NCBI GenBank assembly: GCA_021205305.1
Contig: JAJPXU010000048.1
Location: 41,218-81,280, forward strand
Direction of reading: 5' to 3'
DNA: 40,063 bases
Origin: Lachnospiraceae bacterium
GTDB taxonomy: Bacteria > Bacillota > Clostridia > Lachnospirales > Lachnospiraceae
This document shows, piece by piece, positions 8,491 to 16,449 of this stretch (positions are counted from its first letter, which is position 1; every line of letters begins with the position of its first letter). The position numbers and the translations under genes are program-made. The notes under the pieces are model-generated. The model had not been told where the DNA came from and ran no database searches. It saw only the letters and a list, made by a program, of their open reading frames with translations.

Positions 8491-9069
8491 CTATTCAGGC
8501 AAACCCGCCAGAGTAAGCGAAATGTTCACAGACTGCGTCGTCTCCGCACCTGTTTCCACTGTCTGTACATCCTCACCGGCAGCCGTCTCCTGCTCGCTGC
8601 CATCCGCCTGACTGGCAGCCGTGTTCTGGTCTTCTTCCTGGCTGTCAGAGGAATCCTGACTCGTCATTGATGTCATCTCCGTTTCTGACTCTTCTTCCGT
8701 CTGGATCTCCTGCCCGGCGTCATCCTTCCCCGTAAGGGCGGAAAGCTCCGTCTCCTGCACATTCGTCCCCATACGCTCAGATCCTGTCTCCAGGCTGCCA
8801 TACCCCAACACGATCTCGTAAAAGATCGCAGCAATCAGTATCACAATCAATGCGAGTAATGCACCCCAGAGCAGACGCATTTTGGCATCCGTCTCCTCGT
8901 CCCTGCGCCTGCGTCCGGAAGATGCCGCAAGATGCTCCTTCGGCACCGTCCCGATCGGCTGCGCACGTCTGCTGCGCCTGCCCTCCTGCGGCGCCTCCTC
9001 AGGCTCACTTCCATCGGGATTCCCCGTATAGACACGGGAACGCCCAAGCGTCTTCTTCTGTTCATCCAT
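8491..9069 (-). CDS. Single-pass membrane protein with acidic extracellular tail
   Basis: 192 residues from ATG 9069, which has GGAG about 9 bases upstream; the longer track ORF start lacks support. Residues 1-65 are strongly basic (GRRSRRAQP, SGRRRRDEE), then comes one hydrophobic helix (LLWGALLALIVILIAAIFYEIVL), then about 110 residues rich in Glu, Ser, Thr and Gln with no cysteine. No known domain is recognised. The architecture (basic tail, one helix, disordered acidic outside part) mirrors the N-terminus of the deacetylase encoded next, so the two may interact or anchor in the same wall assembly. It is first in its operon behind a good promoter. Confidence 0.6.
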   Translation of the reverse strand: MDEQKKTLGRSRVYTGNPDGSEPEEAPQEGRRSRRAQPIGTVPKEHLAASSGRRRRDEETDAKMRLLWGALLALIVILIAAIFYEIVLGYGSLETGSERMGTNVQETELSALTGKDDAGQEIQTEEESETEMTSMTSQDSSDSQEEDQNTAASQADGSEQETAAGEDVQTVETGAETTQSVNISLTLAGLPE

Positions 9070-9188
9070 GTCTTTTCTCCATTCCAAACCGCCGGAAACA
9101 AGATCCCCGCGTCTCCGGCAAATCAACCCAGCTGCCCGCCGCATTCCATTTTGGCAGGCCTGTAACAACTCCATTCATTCAATAAATG

Positions 9189-9217
9189 AGTATACCATGA
9201 CATCGGCTTTGTTTCAA
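9189..9217 (-). promoter_or_regulatory. Sigma-A type promoter for the 9069-6785 operon
   Basis: On the minus strand TTGAAA and TATACT are separated by exactly 17 bases, about 120 bases upstream of the 9069 start. It is divergent from the promoter at 9287-9315. Confidence 0.65.
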
Positions 9218-9253
9218 CGAGGCAATCTTATTTTTCTCTTATTTTTTCCACAA

Positions 9254-9271
9254 GTTCAGAACAGCATCGAA
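9254..9271 (+). repeat. Solitary end fragment of the MITE-like element
   Basis: GTTCAGAACAGCATCGAA here is identical over 18 bases to the left end of the element at 12009 (bases 12015-12032). Neither the element body nor the opposite end follows. It lies between the two divergent promoters. Confidence 0.55.
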
Positions 9272-9286
9272 CAGCAATTTCCCCAC

Positions 9287-9315
9287 TTTACGAAATTCGT
9301 TTCCAATGGTATACT
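9287..9315 (+). promoter_or_regulatory. Sigma-A type promoter for the DUF4364-fprA operon
   Basis: TTTACG and TATACT are separated by 17 bases, 45 bases upstream of the DUF4364 start codon. Confidence 0.6.
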
Positions 9316-9359
9316 AGGTTTCGCGTGGCATGGCAACACATTTAGAGAGGTGAGCACTG

Positions 9360-9872
9360 ATGTCTGAACCGATTACACTCTACAAACTGATCATTCTGTA
9401 TATGCTGGACAAGGCGGATTTTCCGCTGACGGACGCACAGATCTCTGATTTCATCCTGAATCAGGGCTATACCGATTATTTTACTCTTCATTCGGTACTC
9501 GGTGACCTGGAGGACAGCCAGATGATCCACAGCGAAACGATCCAGGACTGCGTATATTATACCATCAAGGATTCCGGCACGGAGGCGCTGAAGTATTTCC
9601 GCCACCGCATCTCGCCTTCCATCCGTCAGGAAGTAGACCGGTATATGGCAGAAAATAAAGTTCGGATGCGTGATGAGGTTTCCGTACTTGCAGATTATTA
9701 CAAAACGACGAGTGGGGATTACTCTGTACGCTGCCTCGTAAAAGAAAAATTTTCCAACCCAATCGACCTGACCATCACGGTCGCGACGGAGAGCCAGGCA
9801 AAAACCGCCTGCCGCCGCTGGCGCGAACACAGCCAGCGCATTTATCAATTCATTATGGAGGAGTTATTATGA
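9360..9872 (+). CDS. DUF4364 family protein, winged-helix-like
   Basis: 170 residues. The N-terminal 70 residues (TLYKLIILYMLDKADFPLTD followed by QISDFILNQGYTDYFTL) match the DUF4364 family of Clostridia, which has a winged-helix-like fold suggestive of a transcriptional regulator. The rest is a mixed domain ending in KTACRRWREHSQRIYQ. Start 9360 has AGGTGAG about 7 bases upstream. Its stop overlaps the fprA start (ATGA), so the two are translationally coupled. A role in controlling the oxygen or NO response with FprA is plausible but only inferred from the coupling. Confidence 0.8.
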   Translation: MSEPITLYKLIILYMLDKADFPLTDAQISDFILNQGYTDYFTLHSVLGDLEDSQMIHSETIQDCVYYTIKDSGTEALKYFRHRISPSIRQEVDRYMAENKVRMRDEVSVLADYYKTTSGDYSVRCLVKEKFSNPIDLTITVATESQAKTACRRWREHSQRIYQFIMEELL

Positions 9873-11098
9873 AAGACATGCATGTTTCCGACTCTGTCGC
9901 CTATGTCGGTGTGGATGATACCACACTTGACCTGTTCGAGAGTCAGTACAAAATACCTTATGGTGTTTCTTACAACTCGTACATCATTTTTGACGAAAAA
10001 ATCGCCGTCATGGACACTGTAGACCCGCGCGGCACAGACGAATGGCTGGCAAATGTGCGGGCAGCACTTGGCGAACGAAAGCCGGATTACCTCGTAGTAC
10101 AACATCTGGAGCCGGATCATTCCGGCAGCATCCGCCGCTTCGTAGAGGCGTATCCGGATGTCACCCTCGTCGGCAACCAGAAGACCTTTCCTATGATTGA
10201 ACAATTTTTCGGAATAAAGCTTGCAGCGGAAGCCGCCGCCTCTTCGGATACGTCCGCAAACGCCTCGAGCACACCGGAAGCAGCCATCCAGTCCGTAAAA
10301 ACGCTCACGGTCGCTGAGGGCGGTACGCTCTCTCTTGGCAGCCATACACTCCAGTTTTTCATGGCGCCATTCGTACACTGGCCGGAGGTTATGGTTACAT
10401 ATGAGCAGACGGAAAAGCTGCTGTTCTCTGCAGACGGTTTCGGCACATTCGGTGCGTTAAGCTCTGACATTGACTGGATTACCGAAGCCAGACGCTACTA
10501 TATCAACATTGTCGGGAAGTACGGTCCGCAGGTTCAGACCCTTTTAAAAAAGGCCTCCGGACTTTCCATCGCCGCGATTCTCCCGCTTCATGGCCCGGTT
10601 CTAAAAGAAAACCTTGGCTATTACATCGACAAATACCTTACCTGGAGCAGCTATGCGCCGGAAGAAGAAGGCATTGTGATCGCTTACGCTTCTCTGCATG
10701 GCAATACAGCAAAGGCAGTTCGCCGCTTTGAAGAAATTCTCCGGCAGAAGGGCGTCGAAAACATAGCTGTATTTGACTTAAACCGCGACGATATGTCCGT
10801 GGCAGTCGAGTACGCATACCGTTATGACCGCCTTGTGCTTGCCTCGGTCACCTACGATGCCTCGCTCTTCCCGGCTATGGAGGATTTCCTGTATCACCTG
10901 AAGATCAAGAACTTCCAGAACCGCAAGGTCGGCTATATTCAAAACGGCACCTGGGCTCCGGCGTCTGCAAAATTTATGAAAACGCAGATTGCCGGGATGA
11001 AAAATATGACCGAAGTCGACCCCGTCGTAACCATCCGCTCTTCGCTCAACGCGGAAAGTCTTGCAGAACTGGAAGCTCTGGCGGACGCTCTGGTATAA
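9869..11098 (+). CDS. fprA: Flavodiiron protein (A-type flavoprotein), O2/NO reductase
   Basis: 409 residues. An N-terminal metallo-beta-lactamase-like diiron domain is followed by a C-terminal flavodoxin domain. Iron ligands are intact: HLEPDHSG (His, Glu, Asp, His), FVHWPEVM, SADGFG and LPLHGPVL. The FMN-binding loop is ASLHGNTAKA near residue 272. Family members reduce oxygen to water or NO to N2O in the cytoplasm, protecting anaerobes, with electrons from rubredoxin or ferredoxin; no electron donor gene is adjacent. An unusual Ala/Ser-rich stretch of about 25 residues (AAEAAASSDTSANASSTPEA) interrupts the region just after FFGIKL, where homologs are short. The gene ends in an extended structured 3' region. 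Confidence 0.92.
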   Translation: MKDMHVSDSVAYVGVDDTTLDLFESQYKIPYGVSYNSYIIFDEKIAVMDTVDPRGTDEWLANVRAALGERKPDYLVVQHLEPDHSGSIRRFVEAYPDVTLVGNQKTFPMIEQFFGIKLAAEAAASSDTSANASSTPEAAIQSVKTLTVAEGGTLSLGSHTLQFFMAPFVHWPEVMVTYEQTEKLLFSADGFGTFGALSSDIDWITEARRYYINIVGKYGPQVQTLLKKASGLSIAAILPLHGPVLKENLGYYIDKYLTWSSYAPEEEGIVIAYASLHGNTAKAVRRFEEILRQKGVENIAVFDLNRDDMSVAVEYAYRYDRLVLASVTYDASLFPAMEDFLYHLKIKNFQNRKVGYIQNGTWAPASAKFMKTQIAGMKNMTEVDPVVTIRSSLNAESLAELEALADALV

Positions 11099-11118
11099 AA
11101 TATCCGCCCGTGCACAAT

Positions 11119-11205
11119 CGAGTAGGAGATGGCCTTCTGCCTCCTACTCGCCGCGCGGGCCGGGGTGCGGCATAAGCCGCAAAATTCCTTGCCCGGGCCC
11201 TGCGC
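11119..11205 (+). other. Multi-hairpin structured 3' region after fprA
   Basis: Three stems are visible. The first is a 10-base perfect hairpin (CGAGTAGGAG / CTCCTACTCG). The second is a long GC-rich stem in which GCGC-GGGCC-GGG at 11153-11164 pairs with 11192-11205 with two single-base bulges. Nested in it is GCGGC-ataa-GCCGC. This is far more structure than a terminator needs, and an ordinary terminator follows. It could be a small RNA, a 3' UTR stability element or a palindromic genomic repeat. No known RNA family is recognised. Confidence 0.5.
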
Positions 11206-11210
11206 ATTCA

Positions 11211-11240
11211 AAAAAGCAGCCAAAATCGGCTGCTCTTTTA
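11211..11240. terminator. Intrinsic terminator between fprA and rpe
   Basis: Stem AGCAGCC / GGCTGCT with loop AAAATC, an A-tract before and CTTTTA after. It serves the plus-strand fprA transcript and, through the A-tract, possibly rpe. Confidence 0.75.
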
Positions 11241-11298
11241 TCTCCAAAAACAATTTTTCCTTTTATTCGTATAGCAAAACGGAAACGCTCTGCCCATC

Positions 11299-11976
11299 TT
11301 ATTCGTATCCGTTGTATTCCGACATCACACCCAGCATTTTCTCCACATTTGCAGCACGATCACCGTTAAACACCGCAGAACCGGCCACGCAGACATTCGC
11401 CCCGGCTGCAAGAACCGTCCGCAGCGTCTTATCATTTATGCCGCCATCCACCTCAATATCAAGCGGAAGCCCCAGTTCAAGCGCTTTCTGACGAAGGGCA
11501 CGGATCTTTCCGGTCATCTCAGGGATATATGCCTGTCCGCCATACCCCGGATTTACCGTCATAATCAATACCATATCGAGATACGGAAGCACATAATCAA
11601 GGACACTCAGAGAAGTAGCCGGATTGAGCGCAACCCCCGCGCGCAGCCCAAGGCTCTTGATATCGTGAAGAACCCGCTGCAGATGTTTTGCGGTCTCAGC
11701 GTGTACGGTAATGCTGTCTGCGCCGCAGGCGGCGAAATCCGCTATGTATTTCTCCGGCTCAGTGATCATCAGGTGGACATCAAAGACGCTGTCCGTCGCA
11801 CTGCGGATGGAAGAAATCACAGGCATACCAAAAGAAATGCTCGGCACAAAAACACCATCCATCACATCGATGTGCAGGTAGCTGGCGCCTGCCTTTGCCA
11901 CAGTCTCTACTTCATTGCCCAGATGCTTAAAATCAGCCGCCAGAATAGACGGTGCCAGTATATTTTTCCGCTCCAT
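11299..11976 (-). CDS. rpe: Ribulose-phosphate 3-epimerase
   Basis: 225 residues from ATG 11976, preceded by GGGAG; the track start 35 codons upstream lies inside a mobile element and is not credible. It interconverts ribulose 5-phosphate and xylulose 5-phosphate in the pentose phosphate pathway. The TIM-barrel signatures are APSILAADF, HIDVMDG, a catalytic-strand MTVNPGYGGQ and EVDGGIND, all intact. It is the last gene of the housekeeping block. In Bacillus the same block continues with thiN; here it ends convergently with fprA. The MITE inserted between rsgA and rpe leaves about 30 bases of native leader before the gene, so expression from the rsgA side may be altered. Confidence 0.95.
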   Translation of the reverse strand: MERKNILAPSILAADFKHLGNEVETVAKAGASYLHIDVMDGVFVPSISFGMPVISSIRSATDSVFDVHLMITEPEKYIADFAACGADSITVHAETAKHLQRVLHDIKSLGLRAGVALNPATSLSVLDYVLPYLDMVLIMTVNPGYGGQAYIPEMTGKIRALRQKALELGLPLDIEVDGGINDKTLRTVLAAGANVCVAGSAVFNGDRAANVEKMLGVMSEYNGYE

Positions 11977-12008
11977 GTTTGTTCTCCCTGTATTTTCGTC
12001 GTTCTTTT

Positions 12009-12184
12009 GTAACAGTTCAGAACAGCATCGAAATGAAAAGACAGACTGTGCAGGTTTACCTGCTAAAGGCTGTATTTTCATTTCGGGATGGGCGAAACGC
12101 CCATCAAGCCTCAGACATATGACGCGTCAGCGGCATATAGCCTTCAAAGAAGGCGGTCTGTGGCCTGCTGTTCTGAATAGTTAC
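12009..12184 (+). mobile_element. 176-bp MITE-like element with 8-bp target duplication
   Basis: The ends GTAACAGTTCAGAACAGCA and TGCTGTTCTGAATAGTTAC are inverted repeats matching at 17 of 19 positions. The element is flanked on both sides by the direct repeat GTTCTTTT (12001-12008 and 12185-12192), the hallmark of transposition. It has no coding capacity. Inside are a 15-base stem (12030-12044 with 12070-12084, one mismatch) enclosing GCAGGT-tt-ACCTGC, then GATGGGCG-aaa-CGCCCATC and GCCTT-caaag-AAGGC. The mobilising transposase is not in the window. Confidence 0.8.
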
Positions 12185-12251
12185 GTTCTTTTTATCGGTT
12201 ATCTTGCGTACTTCGCAGCGGATGCTAAAAAATCACAAGCAATTATTATAG

Positions 12252-12271
12252 TAAACGACGTAAGTCGTTTA
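12252..12271 (-). terminator. Small hairpin after rsgA
   Basis: An 8-base perfect stem (TAAACGAC / GTCGTTTA) with a 4-base loop lies 5 bases past the rsgA stop. No clean T-run follows, so termination would be weak. Confidence 0.35.
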
Positions 12272-12275
12272 ACTT

Positions 12276-13217
12276 TCAATATTTCCGCCTGCCCTTCAGT
12301 TCCTCGGCCAACAGCTCATAGCTCTCATATCTTGCCCGGTGGATTTCCCCTTTTTCTACTGCCTCCTTCACGGCACAGTCCGGCTCTTTTAGGTGCATAC
12401 AGCCCTGAAACCGGCAAAAAGACTCATACGGAGCAAATTCGTGAAAATAGTCTTTCAATTCTTCGTATTCGATATCCTGTAAATAGAGGGAACTAAAACC
12501 AGGAGTATCCAGGATATAGCTGCTGACAGGAAGTTCTCCTTCCTGATCATATATATCCGTATCCGCCTCCGCATCTTCTTTCCCGTATGATTTCAATACC
12601 AATAACTCTGTGTGACGGGTCGTGTGCTTCCCACGGTCGATTTTCCGGCTGATCTCTCCTACTTCCATGTGTTCTTCCGGCAAAAAACAATTGGTCAGGG
12701 AAGATTTCCCGACTCCGGACGGACCTGCCAGCACAGTCGTCTTCGCTTCCAGAAGTACACGGATTTCATTCAGGCCTTCCTTCTGCGCAGCGCTTACAAA
12801 ACGCACTTCGCAGCCGCAGCCGCGGTAAATCTGCTCCAAATCCCGCGCCTGCCCTTCGTCGGCCAGATCGGTCTTATTAAAACAAATGATGACAGGGATC
12901 TCCTGACGGTTCATGAGGATCAGGAATCGATCCAGCAGATTCAGGTTAGGCTTAGGGTGTGTCAGCGCAAATACCACCATCGCCTGATCGACATTAGCGG
13001 TAGCCGGCCGAATCAGCATATTTTTTCGCGGCAGCAGAAAGTCAACATTTCCGGTCTGTTCTTTTTCATCCAATATGGAAATCTCGACATCGTCACCAAC
13101 AAGAGGCTTCACCTTTTCCTTGCGGAATATGCCCTTTGCCCTGCACTCGTAAACCTCTCCATTTTCGGCGTGAACGTAATAAAACCCGCCGACTCCTCTG
13201 ATTATCTTTCCACGCAT
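12276..13217 (-). CDS. rsgA: Ribosome small-subunit-dependent GTPase A
   Basis: 313 residues. It is a circularly permuted GTPase that checks late 30S subunit maturation. Order of parts: N-terminal OB-fold (residues 1-65), G4 motif FNKTD, P-loop GPSGVGKSSL, G3 motif DTPGF, and a C-terminal zinc knuckle seen as CRFQGCMHLKEPDC. All catalytic parts are intact and length is normal. ATG 13217 is preceded by GGAGG. It follows prkC after 99 bases on the same strand, the order seen in many Firmicutes (stp-prkC-rsgA-rpe). Confidence 0.95.
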   Translation of the reverse strand: MRGKIIRGVGGFYYVHAENGEVYECRAKGIFRKEKVKPLVGDDVEISILDEKEQTGNVDFLLPRKNMLIRPATANVDQAMVVFALTHPKPNLNLLDRFLILMNRQEIPVIICFNKTDLADEGQARDLEQIYRGCGCEVRFVSAAQKEGLNEIRVLLEAKTTVLAGPSGVGKSSLTNCFLPEEHMEVGEISRKIDRGKHTTRHTELLVLKSYGKEDAEADTDIYDQEGELPVSSYILDTPGFSSLYLQDIEYEELKDYFHEFAPYESFCRFQGCMHLKEPDCAVKEAVEKGEIHRARYESYELLAEELKGRRKY

Positions 13218-13316
13218 TCATCCTCCAGCGGATTTCCTTTTATCCTGAATGACTCCAGGCAGGACAAGTCCTGACCTACAGGCGATATCCGCGTTCTTCA
13301 TCGACTTAACCTTGCT

Positions 13317-15593
13317 CTACGAGGTAACCTCCGAAAATGCAATCCCGGAATACTCAATCTTGCTGATGACCTCCCCTGTGTCTTCATCCAGCAGGTAGAC
13401 ATATGCGATGCCCGTAGATACTCCGCTCGCACCTTCCACCTGGAGCGTATACGGAAAAGTCGTCGTTCCTTCAAAAACCGTCGTCTCTGTACCGTTCTGA
13501 TAAAGCGTAATCCGCACAGGCTGCCCGGTGTATCCGGACGGTGCTGTCAGAGACGCGTTGCACATCCAGGTACCACTGGCTGTTGCATCTGAGGAAGAAG
13601 TCGTACTGCTGCTGTCCTCAATTGTGATATTGTCATCCTCTGACGTACCGGATGAAGTATCCGGTCCTGTACTGATATAGAGAGTGACCGTACTTCCCGC
13701 GGGAACCTGATTATCTGTATCCTGAGCACTGGTACGCGTCACCATACCTTCACTGATCGTATCACTTGCCTCATAAGCGTAGGCTGCGGTCAACCCAAGC
13801 ATTTCCAGAGCTTCTTCTGCCCGTTCCACCGTATAACCGGTCAGATTCCAAAGGGTTTTGTATTCCGTCACCGTTTCTTCCGTCTCCTCCGGTCCCTGGC
13901 TGACATAAAGTGTAATCGTGTCGCCCGTGCTTACCAGTTCACCGTATTCCGGATCGGTCGATATAATATAACCGCTCGCTACGGTATCGCTGTACTGCGT
14001 CTGATCCACAGTGTATTTCAGCCCTTTTGTAATCAGAAGCGCCTGCGCCTGCGTAAGCGCCATGTTGCTGAGATTATCCAGAACAAACTCTGCTTCTGTC
14101 TCTGATTCCGTCTCAGACTCGGTCTCCTTTTCCGTCTGCTTCTCGCTCTCCGTCTCAGATTCTGTAGAAGTCTCTATCACGATATCTTCCCCATCCGCAT
14201 CTGATTTTTTACTGCCAGAGAAATTCATCAGTCCAAATGCTTTCGCCAGGAGCACCAGGAAGATAATGCCAACGATAACTGCAATAATAATCCCGCCTAA
14301 TGTTACCGCTTTCTCAAGCTTGGGATTCAGGTCACTGTCTGTATCATCGCTGTTTTTCCTGCGCGTCTGCGTGTGTTCAAATGACTCATCCAGCTGATAT
14401 CCTTCTTCCTGGCCGTCTTCCCCTTCATCGTAATCGTCCAGGTCACCATAAGCACCGTCAAAGGAACCATAATAACCGGAATCATCCATGCTTTCTGTCC
14501 GGTAGCCCGCATTCCAGCGCGTGCCGTCGTAAGAACTATCCACAGGAGAGACATCCTGATACTGGCTTTTCTGGTAATAGCTGCCCGGCTGATAAGCACG
14601 GCTCTGTACCGAACCGGTCTCCTGCGCATGCATATTTGCCGCCGCGCCTACATTCAGCGTCTCATCATAAGACGGCATACGCTGCTCCGCTTTAATCTGC
14701 GCCATCTCCTCTTTCGACATCACGATGGTCTGCGAAGTGCGGTCGGGCACCACCCAGGTCACAAAATCTCCCTCCGGATTCACCAGAGACTCCCGCAAAT
14801 CACGAATCAGCTCCGCCATATTCGGATAACGGCGATCCGCGCTTTTCTGCGTGCATTTCAAAATAATCTGATTTGTACTATATGGAATTTCCGGAAATTC
14901 TTCTTTCGGACCATGCAATTCATCCTGCAAATGATGCAGTGCAATCGCCACTGCTGAATCACCGTCAAACGGGACATGTCCGGTCAGCATCTCGTACATC
15001 GTAATACCGAGCGAATAAATGTCACTCTTCTCATCGCTGTACCCGCCCCTCGCCTGCTCCGGCGACGTATAATGCACAGAGCCCATCATAGTAGACGTAA
15101 TCGTATTCGAGGTTGCCGCGCGCGCGATTCCAAAATCTGCCACCTTTACCTTGCCGTCAGTCGAAATAATAATATTCTGCGGCTTCACATCCCGGTGAAT
15201 GATTCCATTGTTATGCGCGGCCTCCAGGCCGGCTGAAATCTGGAGCGCAATACTGGTCATTTCTCTCGCTGACAGATGCCCCTTACTCGCAATATATTCT
15301 TTCAGAGTAATCCCTTCCACCAGCTCCATCACAATATAATTGATCCCGGCTTCTTCCCCGACATCGTAAATATTGACAATATTCCCGTGCGCCAGACCGG
15401 CGGCTGCCTGTGCTTCCGCCCGGAACTTCGAGACAAGTACCTTATCGTCACGAAACTCATTTTTCAGCACCTTAACAGCCACAAAACGGTTCAGCTTATG
15501 GTCCTTTGCCTTATAAACGTCGGCCATGCCGCCGGAACCAATTCGGGACATGATCTCATACCTGTTCTGAATAAACACTCCTGCACTTAACAT
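13317..15593 (-). CDS. prkC: Ser/Thr protein kinase with PASTA domains
   Basis: 758 residues. The Hanks-type kinase domain (1-270) is complete: GSGGMADVY glycine loop, VAVKVL lysine, HRDVKPQN catalytic loop, DFGIARA and the activation-segment end YTSPEQARGG. A cytoplasmic juxtamembrane linker with repeated acidic and Tyr/Gly-rich stretches leads to one transmembrane helix (LGGIIIAVIVGIIFLVLLA). Outside lie an acidic Glu/Thr/Ser run, two PASTA domains (about residues 505-575 and 580-655) that bind muropeptides, and a C-terminal beta-type domain. Many relatives carry three or more PASTA units. It senses wall state and controls growth, in balance with the phosphatase encoded 11 bases upstream. 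Confidence 0.95.
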   Translation of the reverse strand: MLSAGVFIQNRYEIMSRIGSGGMADVYKAKDHKLNRFVAVKVLKNEFRDDKVLVSKFRAEAQAAAGLAHGNIVNIYDVGEEAGINYIVMELVEGITLKEYIASKGHLSAREMTSIALQISAGLEAAHNNGIIHRDVKPQNIIISTDGKVKVADFGIARAATSNTITSTMMGSVHYTSPEQARGGYSDEKSDIYSLGITMYEMLTGHVPFDGDSAVAIALHHLQDELHGPKEEFPEIPYSTNQIILKCTQKSADRRYPNMAELIRDLRESLVNPEGDFVTWVVPDRTSQTIVMSKEEMAQIKAEQRMPSYDETLNVGAAANMHAQETGSVQSRAYQPGSYYQKSQYQDVSPVDSSYDGTRWNAGYRTESMDDSGYYGSFDGAYGDLDDYDEGEDGQEEGYQLDESFEHTQTRRKNSDDTDSDLNPKLEKAVTLGGIIIAVIVGIIFLVLLAKAFGLMNFSGSKKSDADGEDIVIETSTESETESEKQTEKETESETESETEAEFVLDNLSNMALTQAQALLITKGLKYTVDQTQYSDTVASGYIISTDPEYGELVSTGDTITLYVSQGPEETEETVTEYKTLWNLTGYTVERAEEALEMLGLTAAYAYEASDTISEGMVTRTSAQDTDNQVPAGSTVTLYISTGPDTSSGTSEDDNITIEDSSSTTSSSDATASGTWMCNASLTAPSGYTGQPVRITLYQNGTETTVFEGTTTFPYTLQVEGASGVSTGIAYVYLLDEDTGEVISKIEYSGIAFSEVTS

Positions 15594-15604
15594 ATTCTCT
15601 CCCC

Positions 15605-16324
15605 TTAAGCCTCAGCGAGAACCACAGAGATATTATCTTTTCCCCCGTTTTTGTTCGCTTCATTCACCAGATGCTGCGCCGCCTCCTTCGGTGAATGGCA
15701 TTTTTTGACTATCTGCAGAATCTCCTCGTCTTCGACCATATTGGTAAGGCCGTCTGAGCAGAGAAGAATATGATCGCCCGGTTCCAGCTTCACATCGAAA
15801 AAATCCACCCGCACAGGCGATTTCACCCCAATCGCCCTGGTAATGACATTCTTATCCGGATGAGACCGCGCATCCTTACGCTGTAGTTCTCCCATCCGCA
15901 CCATCTCTTCCACCAGAGAATGATCTCTGGTAATCTGAGAAATCTCCTGATCCATCAGATACAGTCTGCTGTCACCAACATTGGCTACATAAAGATATCC
16001 ATCCTTGACGACCGCGGCCACCACGGTCGTCCCCATTCCTTCCAATGCCTTATCTGTGGAAGCTTTCTCAATAACCCGGTCATTCGCAAAATGAATCGCT
16101 TCCGAGAGCAGCGGGATCGGCCTTTTTTCCTGCGCCTGTCCCAGATACTCAATCATAGACTCTACCGTGTAGCGGGAAGCCAGATCTCCCGCATTGTGTC
16201 CGCCCATCCCGTCCGCAACAATCATCAGATTCGGAAGATTTCCAACCGGCTGGTCGGAAGCATAAATAAAGTCCTGGTTAGACGCCCGCCTCTTACCAAT
16301 GTCTGTGACGCTGTAAACCTTCAT
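15605..16324 (-). CDS. stp: PP2C-type Ser/Thr protein phosphatase (Stp/PrpC)
   Basis: 239 residues from ATG 16324, which has AAAGGA upstream; the track start 18 codons earlier is unsupported. It is a Mn/Mg-dependent phosphatase that reverses PrkC phosphorylation. Metal-site and core motifs are all present: VTDIGKRRASNQD, VADGMGGHNAGD, NVGDSRLYL, TRDHSLVEEM, LCSDGLTN and GKDNISVV. Gene order rlmN-stp-prkC is typical, and the 11-base gap to prkC implies one transcript. Confidence 0.95.
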   Translation of the reverse strand: MKVYSVTDIGKRRASNQDFIYASDQPVGNLPNLMIVADGMGGHNAGDLASRYTVESMIEYLGQAQEKRPIPLLSEAIHFANDRVIEKASTDKALEGMGTTVVAAVVKDGYLYVANVGDSRLYLMDQEISQITRDHSLVEEMVRMGELQRKDARSHPDKNVITRAIGVKSPVRVDFFDVKLEPGDHILLCSDGLTNMVEDEEILQIVKKCHSPKEAAQHLVNEANKNGGKDNISVVLAEA

Positions 16325-16449
16325 TGTTCTGTCCTTTCTCTGTAATCTGCGCATAAATCCTGCTTGTGAGGGTCCCATCTTTCTGCGCAGACCACGCCAC
16401 TATTTACAAAACCTTTTTTGTGCGACTCTTCATTATAAAGTACAGGACT

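Noticed and set aside
13260-13273. CAGGAC-aa-GTCCTG palindrome between rsgA and prkC
   Set aside because: The loop is too small for an intrinsic terminator, no T-run follows, and the surrounding genes are expected to be co-transcribed.
15564-15577. CTGTTCTGAATA, resembling the right end of the MITE, near the start of prkC
   Set aside because: It encodes conserved kinase N-terminal residues (FIQNRYEI) in frame and has no further element sequence, so chance similarity is likely.
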